From contig NZ_CP168900.1 in assembly GCF_041765605.1 (NCBI RefSeq), positions 2,062,001-2,126,000 of the forward strand: 64,000 bases of DNA, in the 5' to 3' direction. Every line of letters starts with the position of its first letter. Position 1 is the stretch's first letter. The translations under genes were made by a program, and so were the position numbers. Positions 36,046-44,423 of this stretch are shown one piece after another. The notes under the pieces are model-generated. The model saw nothing but the letters and a program-made list of their open reading frames with translations, did no database searches and was not told the origin of the DNA. This DNA is from Listeria monocytogenes. GTDB lineage: Bacteria; Bacillota; Bacilli; Lactobacillales; Listeriaceae.

Positions 36046-38703
36046 TTACACTCCTTTTAAAGTGATGATTTCGTTTGGACTAGCGGTAAATTGTTTCTTG
36101 GCATCTCCCGTCGTTTCTTCCAAAATAGTCGATTTCTGCCACGGTTGCATCGTCTGTAGCTGTTTTGGTTCACTTGCGGTTTGGAAGAATCGGATAATCG
36201 GTTGGTTGTCTTTAGCGAGTTTAAATGCTGAGAAGACAAATCCAGCCTCTGTTTTCCATTCTGCAAAATCTCTTTTTTCTGCGAGAATTTTTTCTTTCGT
36301 TGTTGATTTGTGTTGGAATGCAAAAATAGGAGTCAAGCGTGCGTTTACTTGTGCTGGGATGGAGCTATTTGCAACATCAGAATCATTTGTTAGGAAAACG
36401 TGAAACTCTGCTGTAATCTCTCGGTGGCATTCCGCTTCATATGCCGGAAAATCACCCCAATCGCCTATTTCAGATACTGCGCGAAGCAATGTTAATTCTA
36501 GTTTGTCACCATGTTCGCTTACTTCATATTCTGGTAAACCAAGACTTGCGACAACGATATTTCCACTAGCAACAAAGCCTTGTTTTCGGTTATCTTTAGC
36601 AGGATTCGTCCATTCTTTGACTTGTTTATTCGCGCGTGTTACTACTTCAAAAACACTTCCCGCTTGATGTGTTTCTGTTTGTTTTCCAGTCGGGAAAAGG
36701 ACGCGGAGTCGATGGTCATCTACGTTATTATTTAGTTTCACTCGGATAGTTAATTGTTTATCGTGTTTATTTAGCGTTAATTCTGTCGTGATTTTAAATG
36801 TAGTAAAATTTTCCGAGCGCTCCGACTGCCGGTCAGGATGCCATATTAGGCGACGTTTTTCTTCCGCAAAGGCGGAACTTGCGCTTTCTGGTATTTCAAT
36901 TTCATGGTTTATTTCGATTGTTTTGCCGAGTTTATCCTCTCGTAGTACTCGAATTGCCGGTTTGGAATGGAGTGTATTTATTCGTAAGTTATCGCCGGTT
37001 TCTTTAAACATATATTCATTACCGATGTCGCCCGCATCCTCATATGCCCCAACACCTGCAATTTCTATCGCTTTTTCTTTATCTAAAATCGTATACGTCC
37101 CATTCGCCGCAATTTCCACTTTTAAAAAGCGATTTTCTAAAGAGAAATCTTGTGTTTGGTTCGCTGATTCATTCACCAAATCGACCGGATGTGCGTAAAT
37201 TGTTTCATACCCAACCGCTGGCAAATTTTCTACGGTGAAGGTTAGTTTGTACTTTCTCGCAAAATAAGAATCGCGGAATTTCCGTTCTGGTAAATCGTAA
37301 TTAAAACGAATGCCAAGCGACTCAACAACAACCGGAATTTCTTCGCCGGTGCTTGTTTCTAATCGAAAACTTTGCTCTGGAAGTTTCGCTAATTCGTCTG
37401 GTATTAATTCAAAATGCATCTCAGAAAAGTGAATTGCATCTGTTTCAAGTTCGAGTTCTATGGTTCTCGTTGCTTCGAGACCACCTGAATGAAATACCGT
37501 AATGGGAATGCCCGCTTCATTCGTTGTGATTTGTTCCGTGATTTGACGTGCGGCATTTTGAATAATCGCCATAGTCGCTTGTTCGACTTTTTCAAAACGA
37601 GCTTCCATTTCACGGTGCACCTCATCCAAACTACATCCCGTGATACTGTCATGGATTTGATTTTCCATAAGTAATTTCCAAGCATAAGCTAAGTATTCAT
37701 GTGGATACTGGACACCTGCTTCCGTCGCCATCACAGAAATCGGTTCAGCCAAACGCTCTAATAAACGCTCTATTTTCGCATTTGCTTGTTTTAAGTAAAT
37801 ACGTGAAGATGCTGTGTTGGCGAGCGTGGACCATCCATCTGATTGTTGGCTCGTTAATTCTCCGTGAACCGTTTGTAATTTTTCGGGGGCAAGACCAGCT
37901 TTGACAGCCTCTTGATATTTTTCAAAATGGCTATGGATAAACTCCACCTCAGGATAAAGTTCCCGCGCCACTTCCAATGCTTCCGCTAAATCAGTTTGCA
38001 CTGGCTGATGATCACAGCCGTTCATAAATAGCCATTCATCCGTCGATGCGAACCGTTCCACATCCGCTAACTTCTTATCCCAGAAAACTTTCGCGGCTTC
38101 TTTTTCCACCGGAATTTCATTGCCATTGGAATACCAATTTGCGAGTAAAATTCCTAATACTTTCGAACCGTCCGGGCTTTCCCAAAACATCTCCGAATAT
38201 TTCGAGGCAAAAGCGCTATCAAAAACTTGGTTGTTAAAGCCGGTTGGATTGACCCCACGACCGAAAACGACCGTATCGAAACCGGCTTGGCGCATGAGTT
38301 GTGGCACTTGTCCATATAAACCAAACGTATCAGGAAAATAACCAATTTTCTCTACTTGACCGAATTCTTCTGCCATTTCTAGACCATACTGCAAATTACG
38401 AATATTCGCTTCTCCACTTGTCAAAAAAGCATCTTGCAACATGTACCACGGTCCGATTCGCAGTTTTCCGTCCGCAACCAGCTGCTTCATTTTTTCCCTT
38501 TTCGCGGGTTTCACAGCTAAATAATCTTCTAACATAATCATTTGTCCATCCATATGAAAATGATGAAATCCAACTTCCTTATCAAGTAATGCTTCTACTT
38601 CATCCATCAGCGTAACAAGTCTAAATCTCAAACTTTCTAGTGGTAAAAACCATTCTCTATCCCAATGAGAATGAGAAATAATATGCGCTTTCTTTCTAGT
38701 CAT
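36046..38703 (-). CDS. glycoside hydrolase family 38 alpha-mannosidase (885 aa)
   Basis: An 885-residue cytoplasmic alpha-mannosidase. The metal-binding N-terminal motif is AHIISHSHWDREWFLPLESL, and the catalytic nucleophile Asp lies in EKIGYFPDTFGLYGQVPQLM at about residue 123. The LMENQIHDSITGCSLDEVHR segment supplies further metal ligands (His-Asp). Middle and C-terminal beta domains follow. Architecture and length match the MngB-like and streptococcal GH38 enzymes (by recall), acting on alpha-1,3 or 2-O-glycosylated mannosides. It is first in the operon GH38-GH125-YesL-kinase-regulator and has a cre match at 38727-38740. Confidence 0.92.
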   Translation of the reverse strand: MTRKKAHIISHSHWDREWFLPLESLRFRLVTLMDEVEALLDKEVGFHHFHMDGQMIMLEDYLAVKPAKREKMKQLVADGKLRIGPWYMLQDAFLTSGEANIRNLQYGLEMAEEFGQVEKIGYFPDTFGLYGQVPQLMRQAGFDTVVFGRGVNPTGFNNQVFDSAFASKYSEMFWESPDGSKVLGILLANWYSNGNEIPVEKEAAKVFWDKKLADVERFASTDEWLFMNGCDHQPVQTDLAEALEVARELYPEVEFIHSHFEKYQEAVKAGLAPEKLQTVHGELTSQQSDGWSTLANTASSRIYLKQANAKIERLLERLAEPISVMATEAGVQYPHEYLAYAWKLLMENQIHDSITGCSLDEVHREMEARFEKVEQATMAIIQNAARQITEQITTNEAGIPITVFHSGGLEATRTIELELETDAIHFSEMHFELIPDELAKLPEQSFRLETSTGEEIPVVVESLGIRFNYDLPERKFRDSYFARKYKLTFTVENLPAVGYETIYAHPVDLVNESANQTQDFSLENRFLKVEIAANGTYTILDKEKAIEIAGVGAYEDAGDIGNEYMFKETGDNLRINTLHSKPAIRVLREDKLGKTIEINHEIEIPESASSAFAEEKRRLIWHPDRQSERSENFTTFKITTELTLNKHDKQLTIRVKLNNNVDDHRLRVLFPTGKQTETHQAGSVFEVVTRANKQVKEWTNPAKDNRKQGFVASGNIVVASLGLPEYEVSEHGDKLELTLLRAVSEIGDWGDFPAYEAECHREITAEFHVFLTNDSDVANSSIPAQVNARLTPIFAFQHKSTTKEKILAEKRDFAEWKTEAGFVFSAFKLAKDNQPIIRFFQTASEPKQLQTMQPWQKSTILEETTGDAKKQFTASPNEIITLKGV

Positions 38704-38726
38704 TTTGCCCCTCCAAATATCCTTTT

Positions 38727-38740
38727 TGTATTCGCTTTCA
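38727..38740. promoter_or_regulatory. cre site upstream of the GH38-GH125 operon
   Basis: TGTATTCGCTTTCA fits the cre consensus at 13 of 14 positions. It lies 24 bp before the GH38 start codon, in the 254-bp divergent region shared with the second GH38 gene. Confidence 0.65.
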
Positions 38741-38888
38741 AGCTAAGTATAGTAAGGGCTAAAGTGAATTGCAATGCTAGGCGAAAAACTACTATGAATA
38801 ATCCATTTTCCCTTGATTTGTCCATTACAAGAAAGCGTAATCCTTCCCACTCTAAGAGAATCTCAATGCAAACCTAAAAAAAGCCAAA

Positions 38889-38929
38889 TTGACATCTTTT
38901 GCCGCTATGATATATTGAAACCGTTCTAG
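38889..38929 (+). promoter_or_regulatory. promoter of the second GH38 gene, with a weak cre match
   Basis: TTGACA (38889-38894), a 16-bp spacer and TATATT (38911-38916). TGAAACCGTTCTAG at 38916-38929 matches cre at 12 of 14 positions and covers the expected transcription start. Confidence 0.6.
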
Positions 38930-38957
38930 ACAAAATAGAAAGGATATGAGTATAGCT

Positions 38958-41900
38958 ATGTTTTTCACTAAAGATAAATTACGAGGCAGGCTGGATGAAG
39001 TCGCGCTTTATCGTTACGAAAAAACTTATCCTATCCAAAAATTCCAAGCAGCCGAGGATATGGATGGAGAAATCGCTGCACGACCAGATACCGTCTTGTA
39101 TGATAACGAATTAACTATCGGGGAAAACTGGTCAGGTAGGGACCGTTATGTCTGGCTCAAAACAACCATTACTTTCCCAGACACCAAAACGGGCACGCGC
39201 TTGATTGGCTACTTTGATTTTGGAAATACCGGCGATGGTCACAATTCAGGCTTTGAATCACTATTATTTGTTAACGGGGAACCATACCAAGGGGTCGATC
39301 AAAATCACCGCGAAGTTCTTTTCCCAGATAGTTTTGCTGGAAAAAAAGTGGAACTGGTCTTCCGTTTATGGTCCGGACTGGAAGGTGGCGGAACCCCAAC
39401 CATCCAGACACACCAGTTAAAAGAAGCCTTTATTGGATATTTAAATCTCGTCATTGATGATTTGTATTTCACGAGTAAAGCAACTTTAAAAACACTCGAC
39501 CAACTCGAAGAAAAAAATCCAACCTATGCACCGCTCCTCCAAGCGATTAATCGCGCTTACCTTGCGATTGATTGGAGTACACCTGGATCCGAACAAAACC
39601 TTGCCTCAATGGCAACAGCCAACCAACTCTTACAAGCCGCACTGGAAAAAATGCCGAAAAACTTTCCTATCAAAGTGGCGGCTGTTGGGCATACGCATAT
39701 AGATGTAGCATGGCTATGGCGCTTAAAGCATACTCGCGAAAAAGCCGCGCGATCATTTTCGACTGTGCTTCATTTAATGGAAGATTATCCTGAATACTTA
39801 TTTCTCCAATCGCAACCACAACTTTACGCCTATATCAAAGAAGATTACCCAGAAATTTATGCGAAAATCAAAGCAAAAATCAGCGAAGGCGCCTGGGAAG
39901 CTGATGGAGGAATGTGGCTTGAAGCTGATTGTAATATTCCTAGCGGCGAATCGCTCGTGCGACAAATGCTCTACGGTCAGAAATTTTTACGCGAAGAATT
40001 TGGTAAACCTTCTAGTTTTCTATGGTTGCCGGATGTATTTGGCTATAGCTGGGCTTTACCGCAAATCCTTCGTAAATCAGGCATTAAAACATTTATGACA
40101 ACCAAAATCAGCTGGAACCAATATAACCGCATGCCGCACGATACGTTCCAGTGGCGTGGGATGGATGGGACGGAAATTTTGACCCATTTCATTACTGCCC
40201 CAGAAAAAAATAGCCGCATTTCAACCTATAATGGCAAAATGACAGCGCGCGAACTTGTTGGTCTTTGGGATAAGTATCAAGATAAAGAAGTGAATCAAGA
40301 ATTATTACTTGCATACGGCTACGGTGATGGTGGTGGCGGTGTGAACAGAGAAATGCTAGAGATGCGCCGTCGTTATGACGCGATGCCAGGAATTCCCGAA
40401 GTAAAGCCAAAAAGCGCCACTACATATTTCAACGATTTACACGAAACGATAAATGCGACCGATCAATATGTTCATACATGGAACGGCGAACTTTACTTCG
40501 AATATCACCGTGGAACTTATACGAGCCAAGCTTTTACGAAAAAAATGAATCGAAAAATCGAACTCGGCTTACGAAATAGCGAATGGCTTTCCGTTTTAGC
40601 AAATCTAAAACAAGGCATAACTTACCCAACTGAAAAATTAGCAGGCATTTGGCAAATTTTACTTCGAAATCAGTTTCATGATATTATTCCCGGCTCTTCC
40701 ATCAAAGAAGTTTATGACGACGCTCTAATTGAGTACACGGAAGCAGCGGAGGGAAATAACGCATTAATTTCTAATCAATTGACCAATTTAACTACAGATG
40801 CCAATCAAAAAATAACACTTTGGAATAGTTCCACTTGGTCCAGACCGCGATACATCGAAATTTCGCCCGACAATCAAGCAGACCATTTAGCCTTTTATGA
40901 TAAAAATAATACCCCTCTACCTGCGCAAAAATTAGCAAATAATGCTTGGCTTATCCAACATCCAAACTTACCTGCGCTTGGGGCTGCAACTATTTCCGTT
41001 AAAGAAACAGCTAACATTTTAGAACAACCATCTTTTCACTATAAAAATAACCAATTAGAAACACCCTTCTATCAAATCACTTGGAATGAAGCCGGACAAT
41101 TCACTTCCATTTTTGACAAAAAAAATAACCGCCAAGTATTAGCGGAAAATGCGCGAGGTAATGTATTTCAATTATTTGAAGATAAGCCGATGTGGCATGA
41201 CGCCTGGGATATTGACCTATTCTATCAAGAAAAACAAAAAGAAATCAGCGCGCTAGATTCAGTTGAAATAACCGAGAACGGCCCACTCCAATTCACTATG
41301 AAGCAAGTGCTACATTCCGAAAAATCTCAAATCACTCAGTGGATTCATTTTTATCACGAGAGCCCTGAAATCAGATTTGAAACCGAGGTCGACTGGCGAG
41401 ATCGTAACCAGTTGCTTAAAGTCGCCTTCCCTGTCGCCGTACATGCCAGTGAAGCTAGCTATGACATCCAATTCGGGAATGTTAAACGACCAACCCACTG
41501 GAATACAAGTTGGGATTATGCTCGCTTTGAAACGGTTGGACATCAATGGGCTGATCTTTCTGAGAAAAATTACGGCGTCAGTTTGTTAAATGATTCCAAA
41601 TACGGCTATGATATTAAAGATTCCACTCTCCGCCTTACGCTTCTGAAAGCAGCCGGTTATCCAGACCCGGATGCCGATTTAGGAATCCACCAATTCACTT
41701 ATTCGCTCTATCCACATCAAGGTGATTTCTTAGACGGGGAAACAGTTCAAGCTGCTTGGGAATTGAATAATCCAATTTTCTCTTCCAACGGCGAAATTCA
41801 AACTTTTTCCCTCTTCCAAGTGACAAATCCTTATGTGATGATTGATAGCATTAAACAAGCCGAGGACGGTGATGGTATCATTTTACGATTGCATGAATTT

Positions 41901-42056
41901 GCGGGAACTCACGGCGAAGTGACAATAGCAAGTGATTACACGATTACCTCAATCACAGAATGCAACTTACTTGAGGAAAACGAAACATCGCCTTCCAATC
42001 CGACATTCGCAGTAGCTCCATTTGAAATAAAAACATACCGAATTCATTTAGCATAA
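38958..42056 (+). CDS. glycoside hydrolase family 38 alpha-mannosidase (1032 aa)
   Basis: A second, only distantly similar GH38 enzyme, cytoplasmic. It has an N-terminal beta-sandwich of about 230 residues absent from the first enzyme. Next comes the metal site AAVGHTHIDVAWLWRLKHTR and the nucleophile Asp in FLWLPDVFGYSWALPQILRK, then LRNQFHDIIPGSSIKEVYDD and C-terminal beta domains. Size and layout resemble the Man2C1-like cytosolic group. The start is uncertain: AGAAAGGA lies 13 bp before ATG 38958 but only one base before the alternative ATG 38946, which would add four residues. It is divergent from the GH38-GH125 operon and monocistronic. Confidence 0.9.
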   Translation: MFFTKDKLRGRLDEVALYRYEKTYPIQKFQAAEDMDGEIAARPDTVLYDNELTIGENWSGRDRYVWLKTTITFPDTKTGTRLIGYFDFGNTGDGHNSGFESLLFVNGEPYQGVDQNHREVLFPDSFAGKKVELVFRLWSGLEGGGTPTIQTHQLKEAFIGYLNLVIDDLYFTSKATLKTLDQLEEKNPTYAPLLQAINRAYLAIDWSTPGSEQNLASMATANQLLQAALEKMPKNFPIKVAAVGHTHIDVAWLWRLKHTREKAARSFSTVLHLMEDYPEYLFLQSQPQLYAYIKEDYPEIYAKIKAKISEGAWEADGGMWLEADCNIPSGESLVRQMLYGQKFLREEFGKPSSFLWLPDVFGYSWALPQILRKSGIKTFMTTKISWNQYNRMPHDTFQWRGMDGTEILTHFITAPEKNSRISTYNGKMTARELVGLWDKYQDKEVNQELLLAYGYGDGGGGVNREMLEMRRRYDAMPGIPEVKPKSATTYFNDLHETINATDQYVHTWNGELYFEYHRGTYTSQAFTKKMNRKIELGLRNSEWLSVLANLKQGITYPTEKLAGIWQILLRNQFHDIIPGSSIKEVYDDALIEYTEAAEGNNALISNQLTNLTTDANQKITLWNSSTWSRPRYIEISPDNQADHLAFYDKNNTPLPAQKLANNAWLIQHPNLPALGAATISVKETANILEQPSFHYKNNQLETPFYQITWNEAGQFTSIFDKKNNRQVLAENARGNVFQLFEDKPMWHDAWDIDLFYQEKQKEISALDSVEITENGPLQFTMKQVLHSEKSQITQWIHFYHESPEIRFETEVDWRDRNQLLKVAFPVAVHASEASYDIQFGNVKRPTHWNTSWDYARFETVGHQWADLSEKNYGVSLLNDSKYGYDIKDSTLRLTLLKAAGYPDPDADLGIHQFTYSLYPHQGDFLDGETVQAAWELNNPIFSSNGEIQTFSLFQVTNPYVMIDSIKQAEDGDGIILRLHEFAGTHGEVTIASDYTITSITECNLLEENETSPSNPTFAVAPFEIKTYRIHLA

Positions 42057-42105
42057 AAAAACACGCAGCAAGGCTTCTCCCTAAGAAGTCCGCTGCGTGT
42101 TTTTA
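42055..42105. terminator. bidirectional terminator between GH38 and cspB
   Basis: ACACGCAGC (42061-42069) pairs with GCTGCGTGT (42092-42100). A-run on the left and T-run on the right allow use by both convergent genes. Confidence 0.9.
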
Positions 42106-42124
42106 TTAGTTTAACGTGAACAGA

Positions 42125-42325
42125 TTAAAGTTTAGTAACTTTTTCTGCTTGTGGGCCACGTTGGCCTTCAACGATTTCAAATTCAACGCTTTGACCTTCG
42201 TCTAAAGTTTTGAATCCTTCACCTTCGATAGCGCTGAAGTGTACGAATACATCATCTCCGCCTTCTACTTCGATGAAACCGAAGCCTTTTTCACTGTTAA
42301 ACCATTTAACTGTACCTGTTTGCAT
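42125..42325 (-). CDS. cspB: cold-shock protein
   Basis: A 66-residue single-stranded nucleic-acid-binding protein of the CSD fold. It starts [20 protein letters not shown], with RNP1 KGFGFI and RNP2 DVFVHF, the aromatic strips that stack on bases. It acts as RNA chaperone in the cytoplasm at low temperature and stress. GGAGG stands close upstream. The position, next to the dapF/ileS segment, matches cspB of L. monocytogenes by recall. The mRNA leader is long (about 160 nt if the promoter at 42494-42522 is right), as usual for cold-shock genes. Confidence 0.93.
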
Positions 42326-42493
42326 ATTTCACAAACCTCCAAAAATTTTCTAAATATGTTTCTTTTACTAACGAAAAAGATGTTAACAACAAGCTAATCA
42401 TTTTTTCAATTACAAAATTCACATATTAGCAAAGATACTCACTTCACATCAATATCCTTGATAATAAGCAAATTAGCTACTATCAACACTTAT

Positions 42494-42522
42494 ATATTAA
42501 CGCCAACGAACAAATAAATCAA
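42494..42522 (-). promoter_or_regulatory. candidate cspB promoter with long leader
   Basis: On minus, TTGATT (42517-42522), a 17-bp spacer and TAATAT (42494-42499). It predicts a leader of about 160 nt, typical of thermosensitive cold-shock mRNAs. The 288-bp gap between cspB and the PAP2 gene otherwise holds only the PAP2 terminator. Confidence 0.5.
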
Positions 42523-42570
42523 GTGAAAAAGCCGCACGGTTACAAAATAGATTATTCAGTTTACTATCTG

Positions 42571-42612
42571 AAAAACCCTGCTATAAGCTAATTCTTATAA
42601 CAGGGTTTTTAT
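42571..42612 (-). terminator. terminator of the dapF-PAP2 unit
   Basis: On minus, AAAAACCCTG with an extended TTATAAG arm pairs with CTTATA and CAGGGTTTTT; the T-run follows. It abuts the PAP2 stop codon. Confidence 0.88.
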
Positions 42613-42613
42613 A

Positions 42614-43309
42614 TTATTCTGTAATACTTTTATCTTTAATACGCCATTTCACAAGTAAATTATGTAATGGTTTTCGTACTAAGAAATAAACGCCTAGTGA
42701 GATAAATACCGATGCTGTACCAAGGAAAAATCCACCAAGTACATCCGTCGGGAAATGCACCCCAAGATAAACGCGTGTATACATGACAAACAGGATAAAA
42801 CCATAACCGATAATACCGATAACGATTTTTTGCCACATTTTTGGCACTGTGAAAATCAAGAACATCGCTGCAAGACCATAAAAAACAGCCGTTGCCGTTG
42901 CGTGCCCACTTGGGAAACTAAAGCCAGACTCGCTAACTAACCAGTTCACGCTAGCTGGACGCGTACGACCAACCAAACTTTTCAAGACAAGATTTAGGAC
43001 TACTCCACAAACAAGCATCGTTCCACCAAACCAAAGTCCGACAACAAATTTTCGTAAAAAGAATAAAATAAGAACGACTACAATAGTCAAAATAATTGTC
43101 GTTTCTGCGCTTCCTAGTGTTGTCATAAATTTAACGATGGATGTTTTATCTGGTTGAATGCCGCCGCGAATTTTTTCAATCCAGCTTAAGTCAAAACGTG
43201 CTACCCAGTTACTTTCTGTTGCGATAGCGGAAGCGATAGTAATAAATAAAATAAGGCAAAATCCGCCAATAACGAATAACGGTGTTGCTTTTTTACGATT
43301 TGTATTCAT
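42614..43309 (-). CDS. PAP2-family membrane phosphatase
   Basis: A 231-residue membrane protein with about six hydrophobic segments. The three PAP2 signature motifs are visible: KSLVGRTRPAS (KXXXXXXRP), FSFPSGHATATAVFYG (PSGH) and YTRVYLGVHFPTDVLGGF (SRXXXXXHXXXD-like). The catalytic histidines face outward in this family. Enzymes of this type dephosphorylate undecaprenyl pyrophosphate or phosphatidylglycerol phosphate, so a role in lipid-carrier recycling for the wall is possible but unproven. It lies 13 bp downstream of dapF on the same mRNA. Confidence 0.9.
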   Translation of the reverse strand: MNTNRKKATPLFVIGGFCLILFITIASAIATESNWVARFDLSWIEKIRGGIQPDKTSIVKFMTTLGSAETTIILTIVVVLILFFLRKFVVGLWFGGTMLVCGVVLNLVLKSLVGRTRPASVNWLVSESGFSFPSGHATATAVFYGLAAMFLIFTVPKMWQKIVIGIIGYGFILFVMYTRVYLGVHFPTDVLGGFFLGTASVFISLGVYFLVRKPLHNLLVKWRIKDKSITE

Positions 43310-43322
43310 GGTTAACTCCTTT

Positions 43323-44312
43323 TCATTCGGTTGTTTTTAGAAATTCTTTTACTTCTTTTACAAGCGCCTGATACAGAGCTTGTTCAGCTGTCGCTTCATT
43401 TGTAAGCTCTGTAACGATATCATTTTCATAACGAACGGAACCTTTGCTAACAAAAGTCGCATTGCCAATTAGTTGCAGCGAAATTTCACCAGCAGCATCT
43501 TCTTTCGCAGTTACTTGCACTCTTCCGCCGTCATTATAAACATTTAGCGGCGTTTCAAATGTATCATTATCTAACATTTTTTTAATCAAACTACAAGCCG
43601 ACATCGCTGTTCCACATGCATTCGTAAAACCGACGCCGCGTTCAAAAGTACGTACATAAATAGCATCATCGCTTAAACGTTTCACAAAGCTTACATTCAC
43701 GCCATCTGGGAAATACGGATTTTCGCTATTTAAATAACTTGCTAATTTTTCTTGTTTATCAGAATCTAGCACAGATTGGTCTACAAATGTAATCAAATGC
43801 GGGTTAGGAACAGAAACAGCAGAAAAAGCGAGTTCTGTATCAAGTTCTGGGATAACTTGATTAAATAATTTTTCCACGCCTACATGCATCGGTAATGTTT
43901 CTGCTGCAAATTTAACAGGAGAAATTTCCACTTGATAGGTTGGAATATCAAAACCAAGCGAAGTTGCTTTTTTGACATCAAGTATCGCTTTCATTGTTTC
44001 GACTTTTGCTTCTGTTAATGCGTGCTTTTCAAGTAAATAACGAGCTACCGTTCTTAAGCCATTCCCGCACATCGAAGCAATTGATCCATCTGAATTGACG
44101 ACGCGCATTTGGCCAATCGGTCCTACTTCACTACTTTTTGTGACATATAAAATCCCATCTGCCCCGCCAAGCGAATGCTTTCTATCGCAAAGTTTTATCG
44201 CAAAATCAGCACGTTGTTCGTCTGACCATTCCGTGATGAGATTTTCTTCTTCATCAACTAAGAAAAAATCGTTTTGCGAACCATGTACTTTTGTAAAGTG
44301 AATTGTTGCCAT
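43323..44312 (-). CDS. dapF: diaminopimelate epimerase
   Basis: Interconverts LL- and meso-diaminopimelate, giving lysine precursor and the wall cross-linking residue. The two catalytic cysteines are in MCGNGLRTVARYLLEKH (about residue 76) and FTNACGTAMSACSLI (about residue 228). The 329-residue length exceeds the usual ~275-290; inserts lie in the first half (about 110-140), and a Glu-rich C-terminal tail of about 35 residues follows the fold. The ATG at 44312 is preferred; the upstream TTG at 44324 abuts AAAGGAGG. Meso-DAP use agrees with the DNPR motif of MurE. The -10-like TATTAT before it lies just beyond the ileS terminator. Confidence 0.93.
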   Translation of the reverse strand: MATIHFTKVHGSQNDFFLVDEEENLITEWSDEQRADFAIKLCDRKHSLGGADGILYVTKSSEVGPIGQMRVVNSDGSIASMCGNGLRTVARYLLEKHALTEAKVETMKAILDVKKATSLGFDIPTYQVEISPVKFAAETLPMHVGVEKLFNQVIPELDTELAFSAVSVPNPHLITFVDQSVLDSDKQEKLASYLNSENPYFPDGVNVSFVKRLSDDAIYVRTFERGVGFTNACGTAMSACSLIKKMLDNDTFETPLNVYNDGGRVQVTAKEDAAGEISLQLIGNATFVSKGSVRYENDIVTELTNEATAEQALYQALVKEVKEFLKTTE

Positions 44313-44367
44313 TACGTTAAGCAACCTCCTTTATTTGGAATTACGTCTATAATACCACATCTTAAAT

Positions 44368-44420
44368 TAAAAAAGCTTGGGGAACCTCCTTTTGAAATGA
44401 CTAGGATTTTCCCCAAGCGA
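44368..44420 (-). terminator. terminator of ileS
   Basis: On minus, CTTGGGGAA pairs with TTCCCCAAG across a 27-nt loop, followed by CTTTTTT. Confidence 0.85.
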
Positions 44421-44423
44421 GCA

